Assembly: GCA_037976565.1 (NCBI GenBank)
Contig: CP137673.1
Span: forward strand, 354,354 to 418,353
Length of the DNA stretch: 64,000 nucleotides
From: Mesocentrotus franciscanus
Taxonomy: Eukaryota > Echinodermata > Echinoidea > Camarodonta > Strongylocentrotidae
Direction of reading: 5' to 3'
Each line of letters starts with the position of its first letter. Positions within the stretch are counted from its first letter, which is position 1. A model generated the notes under the pieces. The model searched no databases and was not told where the DNA came from. It worked only from the letters and a program-made list of their open reading frames with translations. Made by a program: the position numbers and the translations under genes. Shown here one piece after another: positions 36,788 through 47,464 of the stretch.

Positions 36788-37140
36788 TGTGTATGGCCAA
36801 AGTAACCTGCCGCTACAGCTACAGTCGTTCGTCGAAAAAATATTGCTGGGCGCTGTTGCCTGGTTAATGAGTCTAACTGCAAAACGGCAAGTATAAAACA
36901 GCGTTGATGACTATCAGACGCAGCCCTATCACATTTTGCATGGGATATAAAAGCGGATTGTTGCAAATCAAGCCTTTTTTACAAAATTTGTTAATGAGCA
37001 TTAATGTCGCAGCTTGTATCGGGTGGCGTAAATATCATATGAAGATGTATTTCTTCATAGTGCATAACAGAAATTTGTATTTTAACGCATAACCTGAATC
37101 CATTACATTTTTAATGCTAAATATATTACTCATTGCGGAT
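36788..37140. other. Short stretch without recognised gene
   Basis: Nothing recognised. CCTGAATCCATTACA at 37092 resembles CCTGAATCCATTGCA at 37437, part of the local duplication. Confidence 0.4.
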
Positions 37141-37328
37141 GTAGTATCGAAAATAATATCGCTAGTGATATTCGTTTGTCTCGCAATGTGGTCAATAAGG
37201 AATCTAAAAGATCTCGACGTTTCGTGCGCCGCTGCAACACTTCACGAAACATCGAGATCTTTTAGATTCCTTATTGACCACATTGCGAGACAAATGAATA
37301 TCACTAGCGATATTATTTTCGACATTAC
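37141..37328. repeat. Near-perfect hairpin: 86-bp arms, 16-bp loop
   Basis: The left arm 37141-37226 is complementary to the right arm 37243-37328 at 82 of 86 positions; the loop is CGCCGCTGCAACACTT. All four mismatches are transitions, and two of them are CpG in one arm against TG/CA in the other. Transcribed from either strand, it would form a long stem. No T-run, protein frame or target duplication is seen. It may be a fold-back element, a hairpin RNA locus or an inversion artefact. Confidence 0.9.
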
Positions 37329-37570
37329 ATTCTTGTTGACTGTTATTATTCAATTCTTCCCCTAAATCCTTCCTTCCTTTTTCCCTCCTCTCCTCTCCAT
37401 ACATTTTGAAAGCAGTGGTAATATGAGTACATATACCTGAATCCATTGCAATCTTGTTGACTGTTGACTGTTATTCTTCAATTATTCCCCCAAATCCTTC
37501 CTTCCATGTTTTCTTCTGTTTCCCCCTCTCCTCTCCATACATTTTGAAAGCAGTGGTAACATGGGTACAT
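37326..37570 (+). repeat. Imperfect tandem duplication of about 120 bp
   Basis: CTTGTTGACTGTTATT..TTCAATT...CCC.AAATCCTTCCTTCC...CCATACATTTTGAAAGCAGTGGTAA occurs at about 37331-37420 and again at about 37450-37562. Confidence 0.85.
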
Positions 37571-38723
37571 AATTTATACCTCATTTTGTTTCTTCATACA
37601 GACCTGTGCATGTAAATGTACTTCATTTCACTGTAAATCTTTAAACAAAACTATAGTAATAACAGCATATGATATTAAGGTATAATTTAATGAAAATGTT
37701 TTTTGGACAAAAATTATGTACATGTAGATGTACATGTATGTGCAAATTAAAAAGGTCTGTGTAAATTGCTCGTCCAGCCGCTATCTTCATGATTTTTATT
37801 TTAATGAGTTATATTTTCTAATTGATCGTCAGCAATTATCTCTCATTTGACTTCTGAGAATAAGAATTCAATTTTTTTTATCTGAATTAAAAACTTTTTC
37901 CTCTTTACGAATTATTGAATAGAAATATGTACACATGTCCCAACTTGTTTATTTTTTATTTTTTTGCCACATATTGTATTGAATATAACGAGAGAAATCA
38001 TGTAGAAATGAACCTTCAAGCCTAGGCTACTGCCTCAATACACAGGACAGTAGGAGGCAGAAAGTGATTGCGATGAAATCCACAAGTCAGAAAGCATGAC
38101 CCAATTTCTGAATTCAGTCATTGAGAATCAAATTGTGCACATCCTATTGTCATTTAAAAATTATTGGGAGGCACATGTGCATGTATTTTAAAGCTCTTGA
38201 GTGTAACTGACAAAGTGCATTGTAAATGACATGGTTAATGATATTGTATGTCTGGAGCCAGAAGGGCATTAACTTATATACTTTAAAGGGAGTTAACACT
38301 CTACTGGATCTAAACAGGCAATGTGCAGGATATATCAATAGATACCTGTATGTAGGGATATGTAAACTTTATCTTCCTGTAGCCTCTTTTGTACATGTAT
38401 ATGTCCTTTGATATGTTAACCTTCAGTTTTACAAGCATTTGAATAAGTCGCATCTTGTTTTATGATTATTAAAGCTACTTTATTCAACTGCAATTATAAT
38501 GGGTATGAAGAAGGGAAAGGATTCAATGATAATAAATGTATGTTACTTTTGTGTGAACACATTTGTGTACAAAAATGGGTTGGTTTGTTTTATTTGATAT
38601 CTGATAGGGATGAATAGAGGATTGTATAGTTTCAAATCTTTTTTATCATTCTGTGGAAGTGGATCATGATATGTTATTATTGAGAGAGAGAATGGGTGAG
38701 AAAGAGTATAGTGACTGAGATAA

Positions 38724-38755
<32 letters not shown>

Positions 38756-39280
38756 GGGGGTTTAATATATATATGGTTCATGTGTCTGTTGTCATACTTT
38801 GAGCTTAGCTAAGAGTATTCCTCTTCAAAACCGACCTTTATTAGTGCCATATTTATGGTAGAAGGCACCGACCAGGACAATTAAAAGAAATAAATAACAA
38901 AACAACAACAAATCCAAGGCCAAAATATACTACAATTTTTAGACATTGATATATGCCCCTACATTGTGATTACATTATCAGGGATGATTTCAATATTTGT
39001 TTCTCTTTATACATCATACAAGATATTGCTAAATCATCATACTTTGCAGTTAGGTGTGATGGTCTGAATATTCACTTGCGAGAGAGCGAAGCGAGCGAGG
39101 AAAAGTTTTAAGATTTGTGAGGCCGCAGTACAAAAAATTACGTCTTATAAAGAGGAGGGAAAAAATAATCCTGATGGGGATATAAGTACATTCTCATAAC
39201 GAAAGACCTTTGATAAGTAACATAATTATATCATATATAAATGCGAGCGAGCTTTGGGGAAATTTCTTTATTCTTTTCTA
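37571..39280. other. AT-rich stretch without recognised gene
   Basis: It contains ACATGTAC clusters (37714), a (GA)n run at 38719-38748, and AGAGCGAAGCGAGCGAGG near 39085, a type of word seen in dispersed repeats. No gene recognised. Confidence 0.5.
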
Positions 39281-40725
39281 AAAAGGGGCACGTTTAATGA
39301 TGAGAGGAAAAGGGGACACTTATTGAAAGTTATAAGACACTTATTAGAAAAGGAAAGGAGCATGTGTCACAGTACAAAGGGTAATTATCAGAGGTGAAAA
39401 TGGGGCCCTTCTTACACCCCAAATGAGGCACTCACCAGGGATGAAACAAGGCACTTATGAGAATGGGAAATGGGCATTTGTAGACGGAAAAGGGGCACCC
39501 ATCAGATTTTGATAGGGGCATTTATAAGAGGTGAAAAGAGGCATTTATGAAAAGGGAATAGGTCCCTTATCATAAAGGAAAAGGGAGCACGTACATGTAT
39601 CATTGTTAAGGGGGAAATTATCAGAGGTGAAAAGGGGCACTTATCGCACCTGAAAAGGGGCACTTATAATAAAGATAAATGTGCATTTGTTGAAAGAAAA
39701 GGGGCACCGTGAGATTTTCATATGGGCATTTATCGGAGGTGAAAATGGGGCACTTCTTACACTTGAAAAGAGGCACTCGCCAGGATGAAGCACCTATGAG
39801 AATGGAGAAATGTGCATTTGTAGACGGAAAAGGGGCACCCATCATTTTGATAGGGGCATTTATAAGAGGTGAACAGGGAAGAAAAGAGGGCAGGTATGAC
39901 CGTTAAAAGGGAAACTATCAGAGGTGAAAAGGGGCACTGACCAGATATGAAAATGGACACTTATTAGAATGAAAGAGGGGCACTTACAATAAAGGACAAT
40001 TTGCATTTCTTGAAAGAAAAGGGGCACCGTGGGATTTGAATAGGGGCATTTATCGGAGGTGAAAGGGGGCGTTTATGAAAAGGGGGAATTGGCTCTTATT
40101 AAAAAGAAAAAGAGGCACATGTTAAAATAAACGGGGCACTTATTAGAGATGAAAAGGGGTAATCATGAGAAGGGGAAGGGGCAATTGCCAAAGTAAAACG
40201 AGCATGTCTCAGATTTGAAAAGGGGCAATTATCGGAGGTGAAGGGGGCATTTATCTGAAGTGAAAAGGACGGTTCCTTCTCGTACCTGAAAAGGTCATTT
40301 ACCAGAAATAAAAAGGGGCACTTGTGAGAATGAAAAGGGACACTTTTCATAAGGAAAAGGGACATTTATTTGAAGAAAAAAAAGGTGCGCTTATCCGAGT
40401 TAAAAAGGGGTAGTTATTAAAAGGGAAAGGGGCACTTGTCAAAGTAGAAGGGGAATCTCTCGGATTTGAATGGGGCAATTATCAGAGGTGAAGGGGGCAC
40501 TTATCAAAAGTGAAAAAGGGCACTTCTCGTACTTGATAAGGGGCACTTACTCGAGATTAAAAAGGGCACTTATGAGAATGGAAAGTGGACACTTATTGTA
40601 AAGGAAAGTGGGAACTTGTCGAAGGAAAGGGGGCACGTGTAAACATAAAAGTCACTTGTCAAAGTTAAATGGGCACTTTTCCTATGTAAAATGGGGCGCG
40701 TTTGGGGTACTAGAAAAGGTGGAGG
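39281..40725 (+). repeat. GAAAAGGGGCACTTAT minisatellite, 1.4 kb
   Basis: Imperfect units of about 25-30 bp with consensus GAAAAGGGGCACTTAT plus a variable part fill the region. A longer period of about 341-344 bp is visible in the left part: GGTGAAAATGGGG at about 39396 and 39738, and CATTTGTAGACGGAAAAGGG at about 39474 and 39816. Minus-strand frames read repeated APFS and KCPF words, which follow from the unit and are not evidence of a protein. Confidence 0.9.
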
Positions 40726-41212
40726 CACTCTACTCAAGTGGTCAATAGATTCATGAAGGTTGGATTAAATTACATTTTTAATTGGATCCGAATAAATTAG
40801 AATAATTGGTCAAACAATAGGAATGGAAGATTTCATTCAGGGTGTCGTCCATTTTTTTCCATTCTTAGCTATTTGTTGTTGAAATATCCAAAGTATATAA
40901 TATACCTGAAGAAGGTAGCTTCTTGCTCAGTCTGGTATGAAATATTGTTAGAAATTTCTTTATTCTAAAGAACAGAACAAGCATTAAAGAAAGTTATGTT
41001 GGTTATTACTTAATACAGTGTATTTTGGAAAATGGAACAATTAAACAGTGCATTCATTTAAAGAAAGTATTGTTTGTTGTTGCTGTGTCCCCTGCCTGGT
41101 CGGTACGGTTCGAGAGACAAGGAAATGTCTTGCCAAAGTGGGCTTCCGATAAATAGATGCCTTGTATGCCTCATCGCTATAAATAGAAGTCTGTATGAGT
41201 ATGTGGGTAGAT
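40726..41212. other. Short stretch without recognised gene
   Basis: Nothing recognised. Confidence 0.4.
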
Positions 41213-41810
41213 TTAAAGGGCAAACCAACCCTTGTAATCAATGCATTTGTATGAAAGGAGAATGATAAGAGAAACAAAATGGCGACAGTTTGAAATAAAT
41301 CTTCTCAATATTAAGAAAGTTATAAATGTTTGAATTGGGAGATCACTAGAGCTTTAAAAAACTCAAATGAGCAATTCTGTCAGCGGATTGTAATGTAGTC
41401 ACGGACAACTCTCCCGTTTGTCATGTACAAACATTTCATTAATTTCTGTTTTTCTCCCAACTGCCTTCTCCCTTGGGGCAATAATCAGAATACATTATGG
41501 ATAGTATAATAGTGTATTCCTCTATAGAGAAAACACACCCCAAGTCATACATTTTGAGAGAAAACATAGATTTTTAGTAATTTTATGTGTTGGAACAAAT
41601 TTAAAAGTTGTTCGGCACTACATCAGAGTGACATTACCGATTCAGAAAAATTGGAAGTTCCCATTCGTATAGTGATGAAAACTTTCAAAATTCAGAACTT
41701 TCTTATTTTTGTCCACTTTCGTTTAAACTTACCAGTCTGCGTCACTGATTTCTCTGATTTCTCTGATTTCTTTTGAAGTTGTATGCTATTAAGGTTGGAT
41801 TCCCCTTTAA
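41213..41810. mobile_element. TTAA MITE family B, copy 3 (complete)
   Basis: The 590-bp element runs from AGGGCAAACCAACCCTT (41217) to AAGGTTGGATTCCCCT (41806), inverted repeats of each other, flanked by TTAA (41213-41216 and 41807-41810). The interior shares ordered words with 32167-32736 and 33197-34355. This is the best copy for defining the family ends. Confidence 0.85.
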
Positions 41811-42649
41811 AATCGGGGAGAAATGGCACAGAACATAAACATAAAGATTTATATGTACATACAAAACAGTATAATGAACAACCAGTCTTAACAAAATTGG
41901 AAGCAAACAAAATATCCTTTATTCTCAAAAAGTGATCTTTTTGTACAGTATGTGGTAAACATCCCGGATGATTACCGTTTCATTTTTTGTTATAAGATTA
42001 TAAATTCACAAGTTCATAAGTACAAAACAAAATAGCAATGGATGAGAGGGGAAAATGTTAGCATTTCTCCATTTCTCACAGGCACATATAAGAATTTCGG
42101 AAGAACAGTTTTGAAAAGCCAAAAATATTCTATAGCTGGGAAATAGATATACATGTATATCCCAAAACCGTTGGTACATACTTTCAAAATCTTTGAATTC
42201 TTTTAAACATGAAGACTAGTTAAATAATTTCTAATCGAAAGCAAAGAAACTGTAACACCAAAGCATGTCTGAAAACTTGATATCAGTAATTTTGAATTAA
42301 AGATATTTTAAAAAGCAACAGATACCATTACATACAAATTTCAACAAAAATATTAGCAGCGATGTCTTAAAGATTTGAATACATTTAAATTCTAAAACAT
42401 TGTTAAAGCTAAATACAACATTTATTATACATAAACTTAATGAAGAAACCTCTCATGGTAATTTGGTCTATTTCTGGATAAAAATGTCCTTTATAAGCAA
42501 ATGGAAGCCACGCAGCAAATACCATAACTGACGGATAGAACACTCAAACAATTAGTGTAAAGAACACACTTTTGGTCATTACTTAACAGAAAAACTCAAA
42601 CAATGTAAATAAATAATTGTTGGTAATTGCTTATACAATACTTAATAGA
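41811..42649. other. AT-rich stretch without recognised gene
   Basis: Nothing recognised. Confidence 0.5.
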
Positions 42650-43045
42650 ACAAACAAATGATACATTTCTGATATAGAACAGTTGTAGGTAACTGCGTAC
42701 ATCCTTTCGACAAATCAGAATATAATATTTACATTTACACATAATTTGTGTTTAAAGGTGATTTACCATCCCCTTTAAAGCTTGTTGGTATTTGCATAAT
42801 GCTATAATAAGTAGCACATTCAAACAATACATTTCTGGTAGAGAACAGTTGTAACTGCGTACATGTTTTTGACAAATCAGAGTAAAATATTTACATTTAC
42901 ACATTAATTATGTTTAAAGGTGATTTACCATGTATTAGCATAATGCTTTCATAAATAGAACACAAAAACAATACATTTCTGATAGAAAACAGTTGTTGGT
43001 AACTGCGTACATGCTTTTGACAAAACAGAACATAATATTTGGGTA
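42650..43045 (+). repeat. Three tandem copies of an approximately 145-165 bp unit
   Basis: ATACATTTCTG.TA.A.AACAGTTG...TAACTGCGTACAT..TTT.GACAAA.CAGA recurs at about 42661, 42826 and 42970. The first two units also share TTTACATTTACACAT and GTTTAAAGGTGATTTACCAT. The third unit is incomplete. Confidence 0.85.
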
Positions 43046-44051
43046 CACGGAAGTGCACAAACATGTGGCATCAGAATTTGGTCCTATATACATAGTAAGT
43101 TGTCAATTATTTCTTTTTATACAGTTTTTGTAATTCATGAAAGCATTTCAAGTGACACCTTGAATGGGACATGAACATCATTCTCTTCTTCCAAATCGGG
43201 GTTAAAAGAAGGAGAATACTCACAACTTTGTCTTCACAGGGTTAAACCAGATGGAACTCATCCTTTTTCATAACCCATGGACTACTGAATCTTCTCATTC
43301 CCATAGGATTAATACAGGAACCACGTGGTTCCCGTTGGCAGTTGGTTATAATGTCAAATACACATACAGTCATGTGATGTTTTATCTGTAAATCTTAAAT
43401 CAACTAAATACATTTTGACGAACATTTTTGGCAAATTTCTTTCTTTTAAGGATTTGCATGGCTGATTTGGTATACAAAAGAAACATTGACTGCGATTTGG
43501 GGAGTCTTGATTAAAACTGTCACCCTCCATAATGATGAGACTACAAATATTTTATATGCCCCGTGATTTAGTCTTTGGGCAAAGTGCAATTTTGAGACTT
43601 TGTCAAGCAGTAATTTGAAGCAGTCAATAATTGTATGATATAAAATAGGTTATTTGTTAGCGTTAACATGTTGTTTGCTGTAAAGCTGTTGTGTGACACC
43701 CAACATTTTGTTATATGTGCACGAGTGTGCAATTTAACTACAGTTACCATTTTTGTATGGTATAACACATACACAAGTGACAGGTGAATTAGTCCGCACA
43801 CATCTCTTCCCTGCGGGTACCCATTATTAGTGTTGTCGTAGCTAATTAATGTATCAGACGCGAAGGCAACCTGAATGTAATCGAGAGGTCCTGACTGGGA
43901 ATGAAATAGCAAATACCCTAAATTTCATATCTAAAATATTGCATGCGTTTCATTATTTGTCTATATAACATATATTCATCTCCGAAGTCATAATTTATTT
44001 TGTGACATAACATCACTCTGAAAATTAAGAATTTGTCGGTTCATACATTAT
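43046..44051. other. Downstream flank of the 44052-45098 gene
   Basis: No further coding exon is evident. Minus-strand AATAAA (plus TTTATT at 43993-43998) lies about 55 bases past the stop codon of the gene. The 114-residue minus-strand frame at 43568-43912 has no domain features. Confidence 0.5.
43993..43998 (-). terminator. Candidate poly(A) signal for the 44052-45098 gene
   Basis: AATAAA on the minus strand about 55 bases after TAA. The position is typical for a compact 3' UTR; the AT-rich context reduces its weight. Confidence 0.4.
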
Positions 44052-45098
44052 TTATACTGATATTGAACGCTGTAGCATGCATTGGTTTTCACGTGAATTG
44101 GGTATATATTTATATAATTTAGAATGTGTTTGATCCTGATTCTTTGTCAATTCATGTGTACGTGTCTTAGCAGCTTCTCTTCTTTTCTTTTTTTTGTATC
44201 TGAGCATAAATACAATCGCAGGAATGACTAAACCAATTATGACGATAAAACTAAGGATCGGAATCGCATATTTCCATATCACTGAAACATCAGAATAATT
44301 GTTTTTCAAAATCGTTCCTTCTGTGGATACTGATGTTGCATTTGAGGGCATGAAAGCAGTCTCACTGGTCTGTGTTTGATCCTGCGTTGGTATTGTTGGA
44401 TCACATGGATCTATGACTGAGCTCCGGATTTTGTCATTGTCTAGGTCCCATTGAAAATCATTACAATCACACAAATCTTTGGTGTACTCCCAGGTAGAAG
44501 TACAACAAAACACAGGGTACTTTTTATTTACATGTATGCTTTGCTTCAAATGTTTGTTGGTTTCAATAGGTTCTGTAATTGGAGGCATCTTCTCTCCAGT
44601 TTGATAACAATCAATTTGACCTGACAAACTCCCAACTGGAGCCATGCAATTCAGTTCTACCCAATTCCCAACCATGTACTCTTCATTCAGTGTACATGAT
44701 ACCTTACCAGGCAGAAAATCAACGTGTAATCCGATTCTTTTAAATGAACTTTCATAATATATACCATCCTCACTATAGGCAAAGAAAATGTAAGTTCCTG
44801 CATCAACTCTCATTACAGGGTTGATTATAACATTGAGTGAACAATGATCATGTTCACTTTTATTCTTGAAAGTGAATCTGTGTACTTGTGCAGGCAGTAA
44901 AACGATTGATTCTGTATTTGCCAAAGTGTAAAAAGGCACTCTGACTCCATACTGTAATGTAATTATTGTACTGTTACAATGATATGGAAAATTAAGTTGT
45001 ACCTTATCCCCTTCTATATTAGTCTTCATTTCATCTTCAGATTTACATACATAACACATGGCAAATGCAATGAATATAAAAATGGATGGAAAACTCAT
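44052..45098 (-). CDS. Type I membrane protein with Ig-like ectodomain, 348 aa
   Basis: Single open frame from ATG (45098) to TAA (44054). In order: signal peptide about 1-20 (MSFPSIFIFIAFAM core); first extracellular domain about 25-125 with C41, C86 and an Ig strand-F-like DAGTY at 99-103, but phenylalanine instead of cysteine two residues later; a second cysteine-rich domain about 130-235 (C135, C151, C164, C198, C199, C210, C212, C232); a Thr/Ser/Gln-rich stalk 233-270; membrane span about 274-299; basic stop-transfer RYKKKKRR; about 48-residue cytoplasmic tail with YKYI (329-332), a possible tyrosine sorting signal, not a canonical ITIM. N-glycosylation sequons at N42, N79, N253 and N267. 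Probably a cell-surface recognition or adhesion protein; the Ig assignment is by pattern only. A decayed relative lies at 50046-50765. Confidence 0.75.
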   Translation of the reverse strand: MSFPSIFIFIAFAMCYVCKSEDEMKTNIEGDKVQLNFPYHCNSTIITLQYGVRVPFYTLANTESIVLLPAQVHRFTFKNKSEHDHCSLNVIINPVMRVDAGTYIFFAYSEDGIYYESSFKRIGLHVDFLPGKVSCTLNEEYMVGNWVELNCMAPVGSLSGQIDCYQTGEKMPPITEPIETNKHLKQSIHVNKKYPVFCCTSTWEYTKDLCDCNDFQWDLDNDKIRSSVIDPCDPTIPTQDQTQTSETAFMPSNATSVSTEGTILKNNYSDVSVIWKYAIPILSFIVIIGLVIPAIVFMLRYKKKKRREAAKTRTHELTKNQDQTHSKLYKYIPNSRENQCMLQRSISV

Positions 45099-47464
45099 TT
45101 TGAGGTATATCGCTTCTCAAGACTAGAATAATTCTAAATTTTGTACAGATTTAGGAAATTAAGAGGAAACTGTATCAAAAGAAGATTATTCAATCTAACT
45201 TCTAAAAAGGGGATCTCTTTTTGATGGCAAAGATTTGACAGACTGACTAGTTATGCTCAGCAAGACGCTGGAAATCAGTCAGGTCCAATGGAAGGTATCG
45301 TCACTGTTAATTGGCATACAGACATGTACGCATTCGCATTGATGCAAACTCCTTTAATTTGCAAGATTATTTCACTGTTGAGGTCCGAGTATCTGTTTGT
45401 TAAAAGTTATGTAGTAAATCAACTTCTACGTAGGGTGCCTTTAATGTAGGAAACTTGTATAACATGAGCTGACTCTCGATGTAAGCCTATCCACGGTTAT
45501 CACAGTGAAGACCAGGTGATGCGCCAACTATTAAGCAGAATCCACAGTCAGATGTAGATGGTTGAATGTAAAGGGTTGCTCTGTGCTAAATGAAGTTCTT
45601 AGTTTGATTCTCTGTGCTGTCTCAGCTTGATTTTTGAGCTATATATGCCTGTAGGAAATGAATTAAGAAGCATGTGTTAGATATACTGGGCATTTAAGAT
45701 ACAGTGCAAACCTGACTTTGAACATTCTTGAAAATACATATATGCTTATACTGCCAATGAATTCATATCATCTGAAAAAATCATTCATGCTTATATTAGG
45801 ATATCTTGATGAGGTTTGTGAATATCATTCTCTTCAACATTTTGTGCAGAATTCCAGCCGATTAAATCCCTTGTAAAAAGCAATATGTCGAGGGAGGTCT
45901 TTGTCAAGCTTGGTAACTCTCCACAGCCACAGTATTAGGAAAATTGTTTGAGACTACTACTTTAAGGAAGAGACGTATTAACTTAACAAAACATAGCTTA
46001 TAGCACGATCTTCAGAGAGCATAACTTTTGTTAATAATGGCTCTTACTCTTTGATGTGCTTTGTTTTGAGATCTTGGCTTTTTCAGTTCGAAAGCGATTC
46101 CTTGGTATATAAACTTCATAAATTTCGCCTAGGTTGACTTCTTTGCAAAACATTCCCTAAAAGGAAAAAGGATTCATAAAGTACATGTACTGTATGTGAG
46201 GTATGTATGTGTACTGTATCATTAACACAAATTTGAAGAAAAGAAAGTCAAATATGGTAAAGATTTGAGCACCCAGGCCATTCGACAAAATGCATCTCCT
46301 TACCATGAAACATCATGCCTGTTGTGTTTTACAAGCGATTAAACCAACCAGAGTTCTGCTTAAAAAAAATTGAAGACATTTAAAGACAAAGGGTTTAATT
46401 ATAATACATGAACCTGATATCCAAACCAAGGTACATGTACATGTATGAATTACCATTTCAGATGTATCAGTTTCATTGACATTATAGTCTGTTTACCGAA
46501 ATGTTTAAAACTTATATTTCATTTCACTTTTCTTTTGAAATGCTTAGTAAAAGACTAGACATCTAGTTTGTCTGATTATAGAATGAGAATTTATATAGTT
46601 TAGAATACAAGGAAATTATTGTATTTAGCTGTGACACTTTTCAGCAATTTTTTGCACCATAATTGATACTGTGCAGTTACATAGAATAATTGCATGTACA
46701 TGTAAGCATTAGTTTGAGATTGTATGCATGTACTTGCATGTATGTAGATTCTCTCAATTCAATCATCTAAATTTAAATCAATTAAATGGTTGTGATAGGA
46801 TTAAATATTACAAAAATACATGTATACCTGTATACTTCAAACTATGTCACACTGCTTTCCAAACAATATGTGCTGTCCTCTAAACTTTTAATACAGATCC
46901 TGTTTAGACTACTAAGTAATAACGGCACATTTATGCACAAGATATTACTTTCTAGAGAACCAAAATATATGTCAATGAATGTGTAAATGTAAGGCACATG
47001 ACTTGCAGACATCATTTACAGGACATGAGGAAATGCATTGACACGCCTACATATATTGTTTACATTGCTACTGTTTACTCTTATACAATATCAGTACTAC
47101 ATGCAACAAAATGGAATTTGACCCTCAATTCATACATGTGCAAGATTTAATCAAGGCTTGTGAATTTATAATTGGTAGGACAAACACTTGATGTAGGATC
47201 AGGTGTCAATAGGATTGAGCAAGAAAGAATAGTACCGTCTTTGAGAGAGAACAATGATTAGACCTGTTGAAATATGTCAAGATGACGTAAAAGTGTTAAG
47301 TTCAGAGATAACTTTGGTATAATATAGTATTGCACTGGCATTTGAACTCACAAAAGTTGATGAAAATCAGACAATCTAAAAAACTATGACACTGATATCC
47401 CTACCATTAGAAGAAAATTGGCAAATCATATATAAATTTGAAATTCATTCCTTCACTATTAAAT
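45099..47464. other. Upstream flank of the membrane-protein gene
   Basis: 45115-45400 matches 50780-51060, so the 5' flank was duplicated with the gene and probably holds its promoter; I see no clear TATA box. 46850-47120 matches 49850-50030. There are no other genes; the 66-residue frame at 46786-46986 has no domain features and overlaps the duplicated flank. Confidence 0.6.

Noticed and set aside
39621..40365. Minus-strand frames with repeated APF / KCPF words
   Set aside because: The repetition follows from the 25-30 bp minisatellite unit, frames shift between units, and there is no start or domain.
43568..43912. 114-residue minus-strand frame
   Set aside because: No domain, signal or conserved relative; it lies in the likely 3' flank of the receptor gene.
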